This document shows, in pieces, positions 16,588-25,242 of a stretch of 64,000 nt of DNA (positions within the stretch are counted from its first letter, which is position 1; each line of letters begins with the position of its first letter). The notes beneath the pieces are model-generated. The model made no database searches, was not told the origin of the DNA, and worked only from the letters and a program-made list of their open reading frames with translations. The stretch is from contig CBDICN010000001.1 in NCBI GenBank assembly GCA_965277355.1, positions 1,426,001 to 1,490,000 on the forward strand, in the 5' to 3' direction. A program made the translations under genes and the position numbers. This DNA is from RH-AL1 sp965277355. GTDB taxonomy: Bacteria; Pseudomonadota; Alphaproteobacteria; Rhizobiales; Beijerinckiaceae.

Positions 16588-17577
16588 ATGACCGAACCGG
16601 CGGAGGCCGCGATCGGGCGGCTGTTGAACCTCGCCTCGCCGCGCCTCGGCACGCGCGTGCGGGCCGCCTCCGACGAGTTCTTCGGCGCCAAGGAGCGGCT
16701 GATCCAGGATTTGGAGCCGGTCTTCCTCGCCGACAAGTACGACGACAACGGCAAGTGGATGGACGGATGGGAGACGCGCCGCCGCCGCGGCCTCGGCCAC
16801 GATTGGTGCGTCGTCCGGCTCGGTGTTGCCGGCTCGCTGTCCTTCGTCGACATCGACACGCGCTTCTTCACCGGCAACTACCCGCCGGGCGCCTCGGTCG
16901 AGGGCTGCGCCGGCGACGACGAGCCCGCGAGCGACTGGCGGCCGCTGGTGCCGGAGACCGCACTCGGCCCCGACGCCCGCCATATCGTGCCGGTCGCGGA
17001 CCCCACACCGTTACGCTGGCTGCGGCTGTCGATCTTCCCGGACGGTGGGGTCGCGCGTTTGCGCGCCTACGGGACGCCGGTGCTCGACCGCGCGGCGCTC
17101 CCGGCCGGGGCCGTGATCGAGCTCTCGGCGCTGCGCCACGGCGGCCGCATCCTCGGCTTCAGCGACGCGCATTACGGCGACCCATGGGTGATCCTCGCCG
17201 AAGGCCGCGGGCGCGACATGGGGGACGGCTGGGAGACCCGCCGGCGACGCGAGCCGGGCCACGACTGGATGGTGGTCGCGCTCGGCCTGCCCGGCCGCGT
17301 CACCCGGATCGAGATCGACACCGCCCATTTCAGGGGCAATTTCCCGCACGAGGTGTCGGTGCAGGCGGCCCGCATGGCGCCGGGCACCGATGCGTCGATC
17401 GTCTGCCAGGCGATGTTCTGGCCGACGCTGATGGCGCCGAAGCCCGCGCGCGCGGACCATGTCCATGTCTTCGAGGGCGCCGCGCTGGCGGCGCTCGAGC
17501 CGGTGACGCACGTCAGGCTCAACATGCATCCGGACGGCGGCATCTCGCGCTTCCGTGTCTTCGGCCATCCGGCGTGA
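16588..17577 (+). CDS. alc: allantoicase
   Basis: A 329-residue protein built of two homologous jelly-roll halves, as expected for allantoicase. Each half contains a KWMDGWETRRRRGLGHDWCVVRLG-like block (once near residue 52, again near 212 as MGDGWETRRRR), then IDT-x-F-x-GN(Y/F)P and a closing VRLNMHPDGG/LSIFPDGG segment. It hydrolyses allantoate to ureidoglycolate and urea. It is the first gene of alc-allA-racemase, which are joined by one- and four-base overlaps, and it has a sigma-54-like promoter directly in front. Confidence 0.96.
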   Translation: MTEPAEAAIGRLLNLASPRLGTRVRAASDEFFGAKERLIQDLEPVFLADKYDDNGKWMDGWETRRRRGLGHDWCVVRLGVAGSLSFVDIDTRFFTGNYPPGASVEGCAGDDEPASDWRPLVPETALGPDARHIVPVADPTPLRWLRLSIFPDGGVARLRAYGTPVLDRAALPAGAVIELSALRHGGRILGFSDAHYGDPWVILAEGRGRDMGDGWETRRRREPGHDWMVVALGLPGRVTRIEIDTAHFRGNFPHEVSVQAARMAPGTDASIVCQAMFWPTLMAPKPARADHVHVFEGAALAALEPVTHVRLNMHPDGGISRFRVFGHPA

Positions 17578-18065
17578 GCGCCCGCCCGCTCGAAGTCGAG
17601 CCGCTGACCAAGGCGGCGTTCGCGCCCTGGGGCGAGGTCATCGAGCGGGACGGCGCCGAGTTTCGCAGGATCAACGACGGCACCACCGACCGCCTGCACG
17701 CCCTGGCGCACGTCGCGGCCGGCGGCGGCAGCCCGATCGTCTCGATCTTCGCCGGCCGCCGGCGTCCCTTTCCGCTCAGGGTCGCCGTGCTAGAGCGCCA
17801 TCCGCTGGGCTCGCAGAGCTTCTACCCGCTGCAGCCCGCCGATTGGCTTGTCGTCGTCGGTCACATCGATGCCGACGGCGCGCGGCTGCGCTGCTTGCGT
17901 GCCCGCGGCGACCAGGGCGTGAACTATGCCGCCGGCGCATGGCACCACCCGCTCCTCATCCTCGTGCCGCGCCAGGATTTCCTTGTCGTCGACCGCGACG
18001 GGCCCGGCGACAATTGCGAGGAGGTTGCCTTTCCCGCGCGGCTCATCGCTATCGAACCGACCTGA
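17574..18065 (+). CDS. allA: ureidoglycolate lyase
   Basis: GTG 17574 overlaps the alc stop (GTGA). The 163-residue cupin-like protein has LTKAAFAPWGEVIE at the start, RINDGTTDRLHALA, HPLGSQSFYPL, and the AGAWHHPLL metal-site region with QDFLVVDR near the end, all typical of AllA. It splits ureidoglycolate into glyoxylate and urea, completing ureide breakdown together with allantoicase. Length and gene order agree with the family. Confidence 0.95.
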   Translation: MSARPLEVEPLTKAAFAPWGEVIERDGAEFRRINDGTTDRLHALAHVAAGGGSPIVSIFAGRRRPFPLRVAVLERHPLGSQSFYPLQPADWLVVVGHIDADGARLRCLRARGDQGVNYAAGAWHHPLLILVPRQDFLVVDRDGPGDNCEEVAFPARLIAIEPT

Positions 18066-18790
18066 TGCGGATCAACGTCGTCAACCCGAACACCAGCGCG
18101 GCCATGACGGCGACGATCGCCGCCGCCGCGCTGGTCCGCGCCGCACCCGGCACGCAGATCGTCGCGCGGACCTCGCGCCGGGGTCCGGTGTCGATCGAGG
18201 GGCATCACGACGAGGCGATGGCGGTACCGGGCCTGCTGGACGCGATCCGCGCCGGCGAGAGCGAGGGCTGCGACGCCCATGTCGTCGCCTGCTTCGGCGA
18301 TCCGGGCCTGCGTGCCGCGCGCGAGATCGCCGGCGCACCGGTGATCGGCATCGCCGAGGCCAGCATGCATTTGGCCAGCCTGGTCGCGACGCACTTCAGC
18401 ATCGTGACGACGTTGCCGCGGACGATCGTGATCGCCGAGCACCTCGCCATGACCTACGGCATGGAGCGGATCTGCCGACGGGTGCGGGCAATCGATGTGG
18501 CGGTTTTGGACCTCCACGATCCCGACTCGGGTGCCGCCGACCGCCTCGCCGCCGAATGCCGCCGCGCACTGGACGAGGACGACAGCGGCGCGATCGTGCT
18601 CGGCTGCGCCGGCCTGGCGGACCTCGCCGCCGGCCTCGCCGAGACGCTCGGCGTCCCGGTCGTCGAAGGCGTCTCCGCCGCCGTGAAGCTCGCCGAGGCG
18701 CTCGCGGGGCTCGGCCTTTCGACGAGCAAGCGCGGCGACTATGCGTTCCCGCTCGCGAAGGCTTTCGTGGATACCGGGCAAGGTGCCTAG
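18065..18790 (+). CDS. hpxA: Asp/Glu/hydantoin racemase family, probable allantoin racemase
   Basis: ATG 18065 overlaps the allA stop by one base. The 241-residue product starts MRINVVNPNTSAAMT and carries the two active-site cysteines of the cofactor-independent racemases, in VACFGDPG (about residue 78) and VLGCAGLADL (about residue 180). Related proteins racemise hydantoins or allantoin. Between ureidoglycolate lyase and allantoin permease the likely job is interconverting R- and S-allantoin for PuuE, a context inference. It closes the alc operon; the next gene has its own promoter. Confidence 0.88.
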   Translation: MRINVVNPNTSAAMTATIAAAALVRAAPGTQIVARTSRRGPVSIEGHHDEAMAVPGLLDAIRAGESEGCDAHVVACFGDPGLRAAREIAGAPVIGIAEASMHLASLVATHFSIVTTLPRTIVIAEHLAMTYGMERICRRVRAIDVAVLDLHDPDSGAADRLAAECRRALDEDDSGAIVLGCAGLADLAAGLAETLGVPVVEGVSAAVKLAEALAGLGLSTSKRGDYAFPLAKAFVDTGQGA

Positions 18791-18796
18791 CCGGAC

Positions 18797-18812
18797 TGGC
18801 ACGCCTCTTGTG
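18797..18812 (+). promoter_or_regulatory. candidate sigma-54 promoter of allantoin permease gene
   Basis: TGGCACG-CCTC-TTGTG lies six bases after the racemase stop. The -24 box is exact, and the -12 box has the same T-for-C change as the alc promoter. The TTGT ends 39 bases before the permease ATG. Confidence 0.6.
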
Positions 18813-18849
18813 TCGGGCGGGCACCGCGTGGCGTGCGCCCGGAGGGTCG

Positions 18850-20346
18850 ATGAAAATCGCAGCGATCACCGCGCCGACAACCGAGCCGGCGGCCGTCCCC
18901 ACGCCCGGCGTCGCGATCAAGCCGGACTACGATCCGAAGCTGACCAACGAGGATCTCGCGCCGCTCGTCGCGCGAACTTGGGGCGCCTACGACATTTTCG
19001 CTTTCTGGATGTCCGACGTGCACAGCGTCGGCGGCTACATCACCGCCGGCAGCCTGTTCTCGCTTGGGCTCGCCAGCTGGCAGGTGCTCGTCTCGCTCAT
19101 CGTCGGCATTCTCGTCGTGCAGGTGTTCTGCAACCTCATCGCCACGCCGAGCCAGGTGACCGGGACGCCGTTTCCCGTCGTCTGCCGCGGAACGTTCGGC
19201 GTGCGTGGCGCCAACATTCCGGCGATGATCCGCGGCCTGATCGCCGTCGCCTGGTACGGTATTCAGACCTATCTCGCCTCCGCCGCCTTCATGATCGTTG
19301 CGCTCAAGTTCTTCCCCCGCCTCGCGCCCTACGCGGATGTGACGCAGAACGGGTTCGTCGGCCTGTCGACGCTGGGATGGGCGGCGTTCATGACGCTATG
19401 GGTCTTGCAGGCGATCATGTTCTGGCGCGGCATGGAGGCGATCCGCGTATTCATCGACTGGGCCGGCCCCGCCGTCTATGTCGTGATGATCGTGCTCGCC
19501 GTCTATCTCGTCTGGCGCGCCGGCTTCACCAACATCGGCCTTTCGCTCGGCGCGGTGACGTATCGTGGCTGGGATGCGCTGCCGGTGATGGCGAACGCCG
19601 TCGCGCTCGTCGTCTCCTATTTCTCGGGGCCGATGCTGAACTTCGGCGATTTCGCGCGCTACGGACGCCGGCTCGCGGACGTTAAGGCCGGGAACTTCTG
19701 GGGCCTGCCGGTCAACTTCCTCGGCTTTTCCCTGCTCGCGGTCGTCACCACGTCGGCGACGATGCCCGTGTTCGGCCGCCTGATCACCGACCCGGTCGAG
19801 ACCGTCAGCCTCATCGATTCGAGCTTCGCCGTCGTGCTCGGCGCGCTGACGTTCATGACGGCGACGATCGGCATCAACATCGTCGCGAACTTCGTGTCGC
19901 CGGCCTTCGACTTCTCGAACGTCGCACCCGAGCACATTTCGTGGCGCGCCGGCGGGATGATCGCCGCGGTGGCCTCGATCTTCATTACGCCTTGGAACCT
20001 GTACCGAAGCCCTGAGGTAATCCGCTGCACGCTCGACATCCTCGGCGCCTTTATCGGACCGCTGTTCGGCATCCTCATCGCCGATTATTTCATCGTGCGA
20101 GCGAAGCGCACCGTCGTCGACGACCTCTATACGCTGCGGACAAGCGGCGCCTACTGGTACACGAGGGGCACCAACCGCCGGGCTGTTTTGGCGCTGATCC
20201 CCAGCGCGCTGGTCCCCGCGCTCTTCGTCGTGATCCCGACCTTCGCATCGCTCGCGAACTTCGCCTGGTTCATCGGCACGGGGCTCGGCTTCGCGATCTA
20301 TCTCGCGTTACCCGGAGCAGCTCATGGCCCTCCCTTCACCCGCTAG
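18850..20346 (+). CDS. pucI: NCS1-family allantoin (hydantoin/purine) permease
   Basis: ATG 18850 follows GGAGGG. The 498-residue protein has about twelve membrane helices and NCS1 landmarks: LTNEDLAPLVARTWGAYDIFAFWMSDVHSVGGY at helix 1, PVVCRGTFGVRGANIPAMIRG, WYGIQTYLA, and the sodium/substrate-site regions NFGDFARYGR and GINIVANFVSPAFDFSN. PucI-type members import allantoin with sodium or protons. The final residues AHGPPFTR and the stop codon are contributed by a perfect 44-base palindrome, so the native C-terminus has probably been replaced. Confidence 0.92.
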   Translation: MKIAAITAPTTEPAAVPTPGVAIKPDYDPKLTNEDLAPLVARTWGAYDIFAFWMSDVHSVGGYITAGSLFSLGLASWQVLVSLIVGILVVQVFCNLIATPSQVTGTPFPVVCRGTFGVRGANIPAMIRGLIAVAWYGIQTYLASAAFMIVALKFFPRLAPYADVTQNGFVGLSTLGWAAFMTLWVLQAIMFWRGMEAIRVFIDWAGPAVYVVMIVLAVYLVWRAGFTNIGLSLGAVTYRGWDALPVMANAVALVVSYFSGPMLNFGDFARYGRRLADVKAGNFWGLPVNFLGFSLLAVVTTSATMPVFGRLITDPVETVSLIDSSFAVVLGALTFMTATIGINIVANFVSPAFDFSNVAPEHISWRAGGMIAAVASIFITPWNLYRSPEVIRCTLDILGAFIGPLFGILIADYFIVRAKRTVVDDLYTLRTSGAYWYTRGTNRRAVLALIPSALVPALFVVIPTFASLANFAWFIGTGLGFAIYLALPGAAHGPPFTR

Positions 20347-20366
20347 CGGGTGAAGGGAGGGCCATG
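20323..20366. repeat. perfect 44-bp palindrome at the 3' end of pucI, probable bidirectional terminator
   Basis: Arms of 22 bases (20323-20344 and 20345-20366) are exact reverse complements with no spacer; the right arm includes GCGGGTGAAGGGAGGGCC. It covers the last codons of pucI and ends seven bases before the stop of convergent uraD, so an RNA hairpin would form at the end of both transcripts. No U-run follows. Such symmetry suggests a mobile REP-like palindrome rather than an ordinary terminator. Confidence 0.7.
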
Positions 20367-20372
20367 CACGAG

Positions 20373-20882
20373 TTACGGCGCCGCGGCGATCGCCTCGAGC
20401 CGCAGCCGGGCGATCGTCTTGATCTCGGCGATCGCGCGCGCCAGCTCGGCGTGCCCGTCGTTTCCGAGCCGCTCCTCGAACGCCGCGAGGATTGCATCCT
20501 TGCCACTGCTGCGCACCGCCATCACGAACGGAAAGCCAAATTTTTGCCGGTAGGCCGCGTTGAGCCGCGTGAAGCGCGCGAGCTCCTCCGGGGTCAGGCT
20601 GGACAAGCCCGACGCCGTCTGCTCGGCCCTTGAGTCTGGGGCGATGTCGCCCGCGAGCGCGGCCTTGCCGGCGAGGTCCGGGTGGACCCGCACCAGCGCG
20701 ACAGCGGCCTCCGGGCCAGCCGCATCGAGCACGTTCGCCATCGCCTGGTGGAGCGCCTCGAACGAGGAAAACGGCGCGCTGTGCCAGGCGCCCTCGGCGA
20801 TCCACGGCGAATGCTCGAAGATGTCGCCGAAAGCGGCTACGAAACTTGAGTGGTCGAGCGCCGCTAGCGCGCTGGCCCTCAC
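20373..20882 (-). CDS. uraD: OHCU decarboxylase
   Basis: GTG 20882 is used; the product of 169 residues has the family blocks FGDIFEHSPWIAEGAW (near residue 18), VRVHPDLAGKA with the catalytic His, RLNAAYRQKFGFPFVMAV, and RLGNDGHAELARAIAEIKTIARLRL. It decarboxylates 2-oxo-4-hydroxy-4-carboxy-5-ureidoimidazoline to S-allantoin. It is third in uraH-uox-uraD, 16 bases behind the uricase stop. Confidence 0.95.
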   Translation of the reverse strand: MRASALAALDHSSFVAAFGDIFEHSPWIAEGAWHSAPFSSFEALHQAMANVLDAAGPEAAVALVRVHPDLAGKAALAGDIAPDSRAEQTASGLSSLTPEELARFTRLNAAYRQKFGFPFVMAVRSSGKDAILAAFEERLGNDGHAELARAIAEIKTIARLRLEAIAAAP

Positions 20883-20898
20883 GGCGGTGGGACCTCGC

Positions 20899-21738
20899 TC
20901 AATCCCGCCCGACCGTGCATTCGATTTGCCCGTGCGGCTCGTCGGTGGGGAGGAAAAGCGTGCCCGTGAACGCGAGCCCGAACGGCTTCAGGTTCATCGG
21001 CAGATAATGCTTGTTCGGTGCGGCCATCGCGACCGTGGCGATCTCCGCGACCGCGTCGAGCGCCGCCATGCCCATGCGATAGAGACTGTCCTGCACGCTG
21101 TTCGAGTAGGTCGTCGCGAAGACCTTGATCATCGTGTCGAGAATCTTTGTGTTGGCCGCGGGATAGTCCGCCGGCGCCTTGGTCCAGTCCCACGAAGCCA
21201 TCAGGCTCGTCGCCGCCACGCGATCGATGGTCTCCGGGATCGTCGTCAGCGGATCCTTGTAGAAATCGGCCCAACCCGACTGCGTCGTCTTCAGGAAGGT
21301 GAAGCCCTCGATGCCCGACACCGTCTTCAGGCCGGCGCGCGTCGCCGAGACCACGGCGAAGGGCTTGCCGTTGGAATCGAGCACGAAGCTGTGCGCATGC
21401 TCCTCGCCGTCGACGACGAGGCGCGACCATTTCGTCTCCTTTGCGGTCACCGTGCATGTCTCGAGCTGCGGGTAGTCGTGGAAGAAGCGCTCGGTCACCG
21501 CCTTGCAGAACAGCTCGGTCGGCAGATCGAGATGATCGTGCGCGACGACATTGACGACATTCTTCACCGTGTCGGTCGACACCGTCGATGAATTGTCGGC
21601 CGCCGTGTAGGCCTTGCCGAAATCGCCCTCGAGGATCGCCTCGACCGTCAGCTCGCGCGCCTCGTGCCGTTCGCCGTCCCGCTTGACGCGCATTACGCGC
21701 ACGCGGCCCTTGCCGTAGCGGTTCATGACGAGAGCCAT
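20899..21738 (-). CDS. uox: urate oxidase (uricase, cofactor-independent)
   Basis: ATG 21738 with GAGGAG upstream gives 279 residues, the usual uricase size; the longer frame overlaps uraH and is rejected. T-fold landmarks: NRYGKGRVRVMRV near the start, AADNSSTVSTDTVKN with the catalytic Thr, SGWADFYKDPLTTIPET, SVQDSLYRMG and the C-terminal NKHYLPMNLKPFGL. It oxidises urate with O2 to 5-hydroxyisourate without metal or flavin. Its product is handled by the flanking uraH and uraD. Confidence 0.96.
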   Translation of the reverse strand: MALVMNRYGKGRVRVMRVKRDGERHEARELTVEAILEGDFGKAYTAADNSSTVSTDTVKNVVNVVAHDHLDLPTELFCKAVTERFFHDYPQLETCTVTAKETKWSRLVVDGEEHAHSFVLDSNGKPFAVVSATRAGLKTVSGIEGFTFLKTTQSGWADFYKDPLTTIPETIDRVAATSLMASWDWTKAPADYPAANTKILDTMIKVFATTYSNSVQDSLYRMGMAALDAVAEIATVAMAAPNKHYLPMNLKPFGLAFTGTLFLPTDEPHGQIECTVGRD

Positions 21739-21827
21739 CGCCTTCGCTCCTCTATCGGGCCGCCGAGGTCCGGTGTCGATCGAGCCGCAATCAAGTTCCG
21801 GGCCGTCGCCTCCCGGCGCGATCGGCG

Positions 21828-22181
21828 TCAGCTGCCGCGGTAGGTCGAGTAGCTCCATGGCGTTACGAGAAGCGGGACGTGATAGTGCAGGCTCGGATCG
21901 GCGACCCCGAAACGTAACGGGACCACGTCGAGGAAGCGGATGTCCGACGGCTGTGTCGTGGCGCCGGCGAAATAATCGCCGACGTGGAAGGTCAGCTCGT
22001 AGACGCCGGGCGTGAAGGCGGCACCGGCGACGAGCGGGGCGTCGACGCGACCGTCCGCATTGGTGACGACTTCGGCGAGCGCCTGCGGCTCCCCCGCCAC
22101 GTAACGTGCAACGCCGATGCGCAACCCGGCTGCCGGCCTTCCCATGACGAGATCGAGAACATGGGTCGTCAGACCGCTCAT
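21828..22181 (-). CDS. uraH: 5-hydroxyisourate hydrolase (transthyretin-like)
   Basis: The start is ATG 22181 (MSGLTTHVLDLVMGRPAAG); the longer frame is not family-like. The 117-residue product ends YSTYRGS, the diagnostic YRGS tetrapeptide of HIU hydrolases that distinguishes them from vertebrate transthyretin. HYHVPLL with active-site His is also present. It opens the uricase product ring. The gene is first in the minus-strand operon uraH-uox-uraD and has a well-matched sigma-54 motif upstream. Confidence 0.96.
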   Translation of the reverse strand: MSGLTTHVLDLVMGRPAAGLRIGVARYVAGEPQALAEVVTNADGRVDAPLVAGAAFTPGVYELTFHVGDYFAGATTQPSDIRFLDVVPLRFGVADPSLHYHVPLLVTPWSYSTYRGS

Positions 22182-22218
22182 TGCTTCACGCCTCTGTCGC
22201 GGACCGGACCAAGGTCGC

Positions 22219-22234
22219 AGCAATGCATATGCCA
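22219..22234 (-). promoter_or_regulatory. candidate sigma-54 promoter of uraH-uox-uraD
   Basis: Read on the minus strand the sequence is TGGCATA-TGCA-TTGCT, with the -24 GG and -12 GC exactly ten bases apart and a full TTGCT. The TTGC ends 39 bases before the uraH ATG. It lies back to back with a plus-strand motif at 22270. Confidence 0.65.
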
Positions 22235-22269
22235 TTTCCCTCTGCGCGACGAGGCTCGAACGCCAGGCG

Positions 22270-22285
22270 TGGCACGGGGCTTGAA
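22270..22285 (+). promoter_or_regulatory. candidate sigma-54 promoter upstream of permease remnant and ABC genes
   Basis: TGGCACG-GGGC-TTGAA has an exact -24 box; the -12 box keeps TTG but has A for the usual C. The TTGA ends 35 bases before the ATG of the permease remnant and would also serve the ABC transporter genes that follow without a gap. Confidence 0.5.
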
Positions 22286-22318
22286 TGGTCGGGTCGAAGT
22301 AAGGGAGACAGGAAGGCC

Positions 22319-22546
22319 ATGTCCGAGCAACCGCGGGCCATCAACGAGATGTTCCCTGCACCACGGCTCCTGACACTCGGTCTCCAGCACGTCCTGGTTA
22401 TGTATGCCGGCGCCGTAGCGGTACCGCTTATCATCGGTCGCGCGCTAACGTCGGTGATCCTCAGCTTGTTCTTCAACGGCGTCGGCAGCCTCGACGAGGC
22501 GCGCACGCAGGCCGCTCTCGTCGCCGCGTCGGCCGAGCATGTGTGA
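22319..22546 (+). pseudogene. NCS2 xanthine/uracil permease with large in-frame internal deletion
   Basis: An ATG with GGAAGG upstream opens 75 codons. Residues 1-43 are the N-terminus of an NCS2 permease (LLTLGLQHVLVMYAGAVAV, then PLIIGRAL). From about residue 44 the chain continues directly with the family's C-terminal end (SVILSLFFNGVGSLDEA, then AALVAASAEHV). Roughly 400 middle residues of the usual 450-480, with nearly all membrane helices, are missing but the frame is kept. It cannot transport. Start, RBS and promoter are intact, so it may still be translated ahead of the ABC ATPase six bases downstream. Confidence 0.75.
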
Positions 22547-22552
22547 GACGGC

Positions 22553-24130
22553 GTGACCCAGGCCGACCCGGACGGAGCGGCGCCGGATCTGCTGCGCCTG
22601 CGCGGCATCACCAAGCAATACCCGATGACGCTCGCCAACGATCGCGTCGATCTCACCGTCGCGAAGGGCGAGATCCACGCGCTCCTCGGCGAGAACGGCG
22701 CCGGCAAGTCGACGCTCGTCAAAATAATTTACGGCGTCGTGCGGCCAGACGCCGGCGAGATTACCTGGGACGGGGCGCCAGTCGCGATCCCCACCCCGCA
22801 CGCCGCGCGCACGCTCGGCGTCGGCATGGTGTTCCAGCACTTCTCCCTCTTCGAGGGACTCACCGTCGCCGAGAACCTCGCGCTCGGCATGAACGAGCGG
22901 CGCTCGCGCAAGGCGCTGCGCGACGAGGTCGCGTCGATCTCGACGCGCTATGGCCTGCCGCTCGACCCTGAAAAACATGTCTCCGACCTGTCGCTCGGCG
23001 AGCGCCAGCGCATCGAGATCGTGCGCTGTCTTATGCAGTCGCCCAAGCTCCTCATCATGGACGAGCCGACCTCGGTGCTGACGCCGCAGGAGGTCGACAA
23101 GCTCTTCGAGACGCTGCGCCAGCTCGCCGGCCAGGGCTGCTCGGTCCTCTACATAAGCCACAAGCTGAAAGAGATCCGCGCGCTATGCCATGCGGCGACC
23201 GTCATGCGCGCCGGCAAGGTGGTAGCCCAGTGCGACCCGCGCCACGAGACAACGACGCGGCTCGCCGAGCTGATGATCGGCGAGACGCTGGCCGCGCCGC
23301 GCGGGCGCGCCGACGGCACAGCGGGCGCCGTCGCGCCATGCCTCGTGGTCGAGCGGCTCACCGTCGCATCCGATCGCAAGTTCGGCACCGATCTCAAGGC
23401 GATCGACGTCACCGTCGCCGCGGGGGAGATCTTCGGCATTGCCGGCGTCGCCGGCAACGGGCAGACCGAGCTGATGGACGCGCTCTCCGGCGAGATCCCC
23501 GCCGGCAAGCCGGAGACGATCATGATTGAAGGTGCCGCGGCCGGCCACATGCGCCCCAGCGAGCGGCGCGCGCTCGGCGCCTGCTTCGTGCCGGAAGAGC
23601 GCAACGGCCACGCCGCGGTGCCGGGCATGACGCTGTCCGAAAACGCGTTGCTCTCTGCCTATGTGCGCAAGGCGCTGGCGCGCTTCGGCCTGATCGATCG
23701 CGGCCGGACAACCGGCTTCGCGCGCGACATCATCCGCGATTTCGATGTGCGCACCAGCGGCCCCGCCGCCGAGGCGCGATCTCTTTCTGGCGGCAACCTG
23801 CAGAAATTCGTGGTCGGACGCGAAGTCATGCAGGAACCGCAGCTCCTCGTCGTCAGCCAACCGACCTGGGGTGTCGACGCCGGGGCCGCCAGCGCGATCT
23901 ACGACGCGCTGATGCGCCTCGCCGAAGCCGGCACCGCCGTCGTCGTCATCTCGCAGGATCTCGACGAGGTCTTCTCGCTTTGCGACACGATCGCCGTCAT
24001 TGCGGGCGGCGAGCTCTCGGCTAAGCGCCGCGTCGCCGAGACCAGCGTTGCCGAGATCGGCCTGCTGATGGGCAGCGCCGGCAACGCCGACGCGGGTGCC
24101 GAGCCAGCCCGGAGTGACGCCGCTGCCTAG
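22553..24130 (+). CDS. BMP-type ABC transporter, double-domain ATPase (YufO/NupO-like)
   Basis: GTG 22553; 525 residues with two ABC cassettes. NBD1 is complete: GENGAGKST at 46-54, LSLGERQRIEI and LLIMDEPTSVLTP. NBD2 is degenerate in the way usual for this transporter class: GVAGNGQTEL in place of Walker A, LSGGNLQKFVVG, and LLVVSQPTWGVD where the catalytic Glu is replaced by Gln. With the two permeases that follow it forms a purine nucleoside importer; the substrate-binding partner is the BMP protein at 11954. The gene overlaps the next by 35 bases if GTG 24096 is used. Confidence 0.93.
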   Translation: MTQADPDGAAPDLLRLRGITKQYPMTLANDRVDLTVAKGEIHALLGENGAGKSTLVKIIYGVVRPDAGEITWDGAPVAIPTPHAARTLGVGMVFQHFSLFEGLTVAENLALGMNERRSRKALRDEVASISTRYGLPLDPEKHVSDLSLGERQRIEIVRCLMQSPKLLIMDEPTSVLTPQEVDKLFETLRQLAGQGCSVLYISHKLKEIRALCHAATVMRAGKVVAQCDPRHETTTRLAELMIGETLAAPRGRADGTAGAVAPCLVVERLTVASDRKFGTDLKAIDVTVAAGEIFGIAGVAGNGQTELMDALSGEIPAGKPETIMIEGAAAGHMRPSERRALGACFVPEERNGHAAVPGMTLSENALLSAYVRKALARFGLIDRGRTTGFARDIIRDFDVRTSGPAAEARSLSGGNLQKFVVGREVMQEPQLLVVSQPTWGVDAGAASAIYDALMRLAEAGTAVVVISQDLDEVFSLCDTIAVIAGGELSAKRRVAETSVAEIGLLMGSAGNADAGAEPARSDAAA

Positions 24131-25232
24131 TCTCATCGCGCGCGGTCACCGGTCGCCAGCCTGGGCGTTCGCCTCGCCTGGGCTGGCGATCGTCCTCACG
24201 GTCCTCGTCACCGGACTGCTGTTTCTCGCCTTCGGCAGGCCGCCGCTCCGTGCGCTCGACGTCTTCCTCGTCGAGCCGATCATGAGCCTCAACGGACTCG
24301 CCGAGCTCTGCGTCAAGGCGGCGCCGCTGGTCACGATCGGCGTCGGCATCGCGCTCGCCGCGCGCGCCAACGTCTGGAATATCGGCGCCGAGGGGCAGTT
24401 CACCGTCGGCGCGATCTGCGGCGGCGGCATCGCGCTCGCCGCGCCCGACCTGCCGGCGTTGGTCCTTTACCCGATGATGCTCGCGGCCGGGACCCTAGGC
24501 GGCATGGCGTGGGCGGCGATCGTTGCGTGGCTGCGCGTGCAGTTCAATGCCAGCGAGATCCTCACGAGCCTGATGCTGAACTACGTGGCGCAGTTCCTCC
24601 TGATCTACCTCGTCTCGTCGCCCTGGCGCGATCCGGCCGGCTTCGGCTTCCCACAGACCGCGATGTTCTCGGCCAATGCCACCGCGCCGATCCTCGTCGC
24701 CGGCACGCGCCTGCATCTCGGCGTCGCGGTCGCCCTCGCGGTCGCGCTCGCCGGCTGGTTCGCGTTGTCGGCGACCATCCTCGGCTTCCAGCTCCGCGTG
24801 CAGGGCTCGGCACCGCGCGCCGCGCGCTTCGCCGGCTTCAGCGACAGGCGGATCATCTGGCTGTCCATGATGGTCAGCGGCGGCCTCGCCGGGCTCGCCG
24901 GGCTCTTCGAGGTCTCGGGCCCCATCGGCCAGCTCACCGGGCAGATCTCGCCCGGCTACGGCTACACCGCGATCATCGTCGCCTTCCTCGGTCGGCTGCA
25001 TCCGGGCGGCGTCGTTCTCGCGGGGCTCCTCCTAGCGCTTTCCTATCTCGGCGGCGAGGCGGCGCAGATCGACCTCGGCCTGCCATCCGCCGTCACCGGC
25101 ATCTTCCAGGGCGTGCTCCTGTTCTTCCTGCTCGCCTGCGACGCGCTCATCCTGTTCCGTATCCGCTGGCGCCGGCCGGGCGCGGCCCTGGCGGCGCGCG
25201 TCCCGTCGGCGCAGCCGCGGCCCGCCGAATGA
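24096..25232 (+). CDS. BMP-type ABC transporter permease 1
   Basis: The start is either GTG 24096 (listed) or GTG 24114; both overlap the ATPase end and neither has a strong RBS. The 378-residue protein has about ten helices. IALAARANVWNIGAEGQFTVGAICG and VQFNASEILTSLMLNYVAQFL are the conserved cytoplasmic-loop motifs of the YufP/RbsC-like permeases that pair with BMP binding proteins. A Pro/Ala/Arg-rich tail follows the last helix. Confidence 0.91.
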   Translation: MPSQPGVTPLPSLIARGHRSPAWAFASPGLAIVLTVLVTGLLFLAFGRPPLRALDVFLVEPIMSLNGLAELCVKAAPLVTIGVGIALAARANVWNIGAEGQFTVGAICGGGIALAAPDLPALVLYPMMLAAGTLGGMAWAAIVAWLRVQFNASEILTSLMLNYVAQFLLIYLVSSPWRDPAGFGFPQTAMFSANATAPILVAGTRLHLGVAVALAVALAGWFALSATILGFQLRVQGSAPRAARFAGFSDRRIIWLSMMVSGGLAGLAGLFEVSGPIGQLTGQISPGYGYTAIIVAFLGRLHPGGVVLAGLLLALSYLGGEAAQIDLGLPSAVTGIFQGVLLFFLLACDALILFRIRWRRPGAALAARVPSAQPRPAE

Positions 25233-25242
25233 AGGAGCCATC

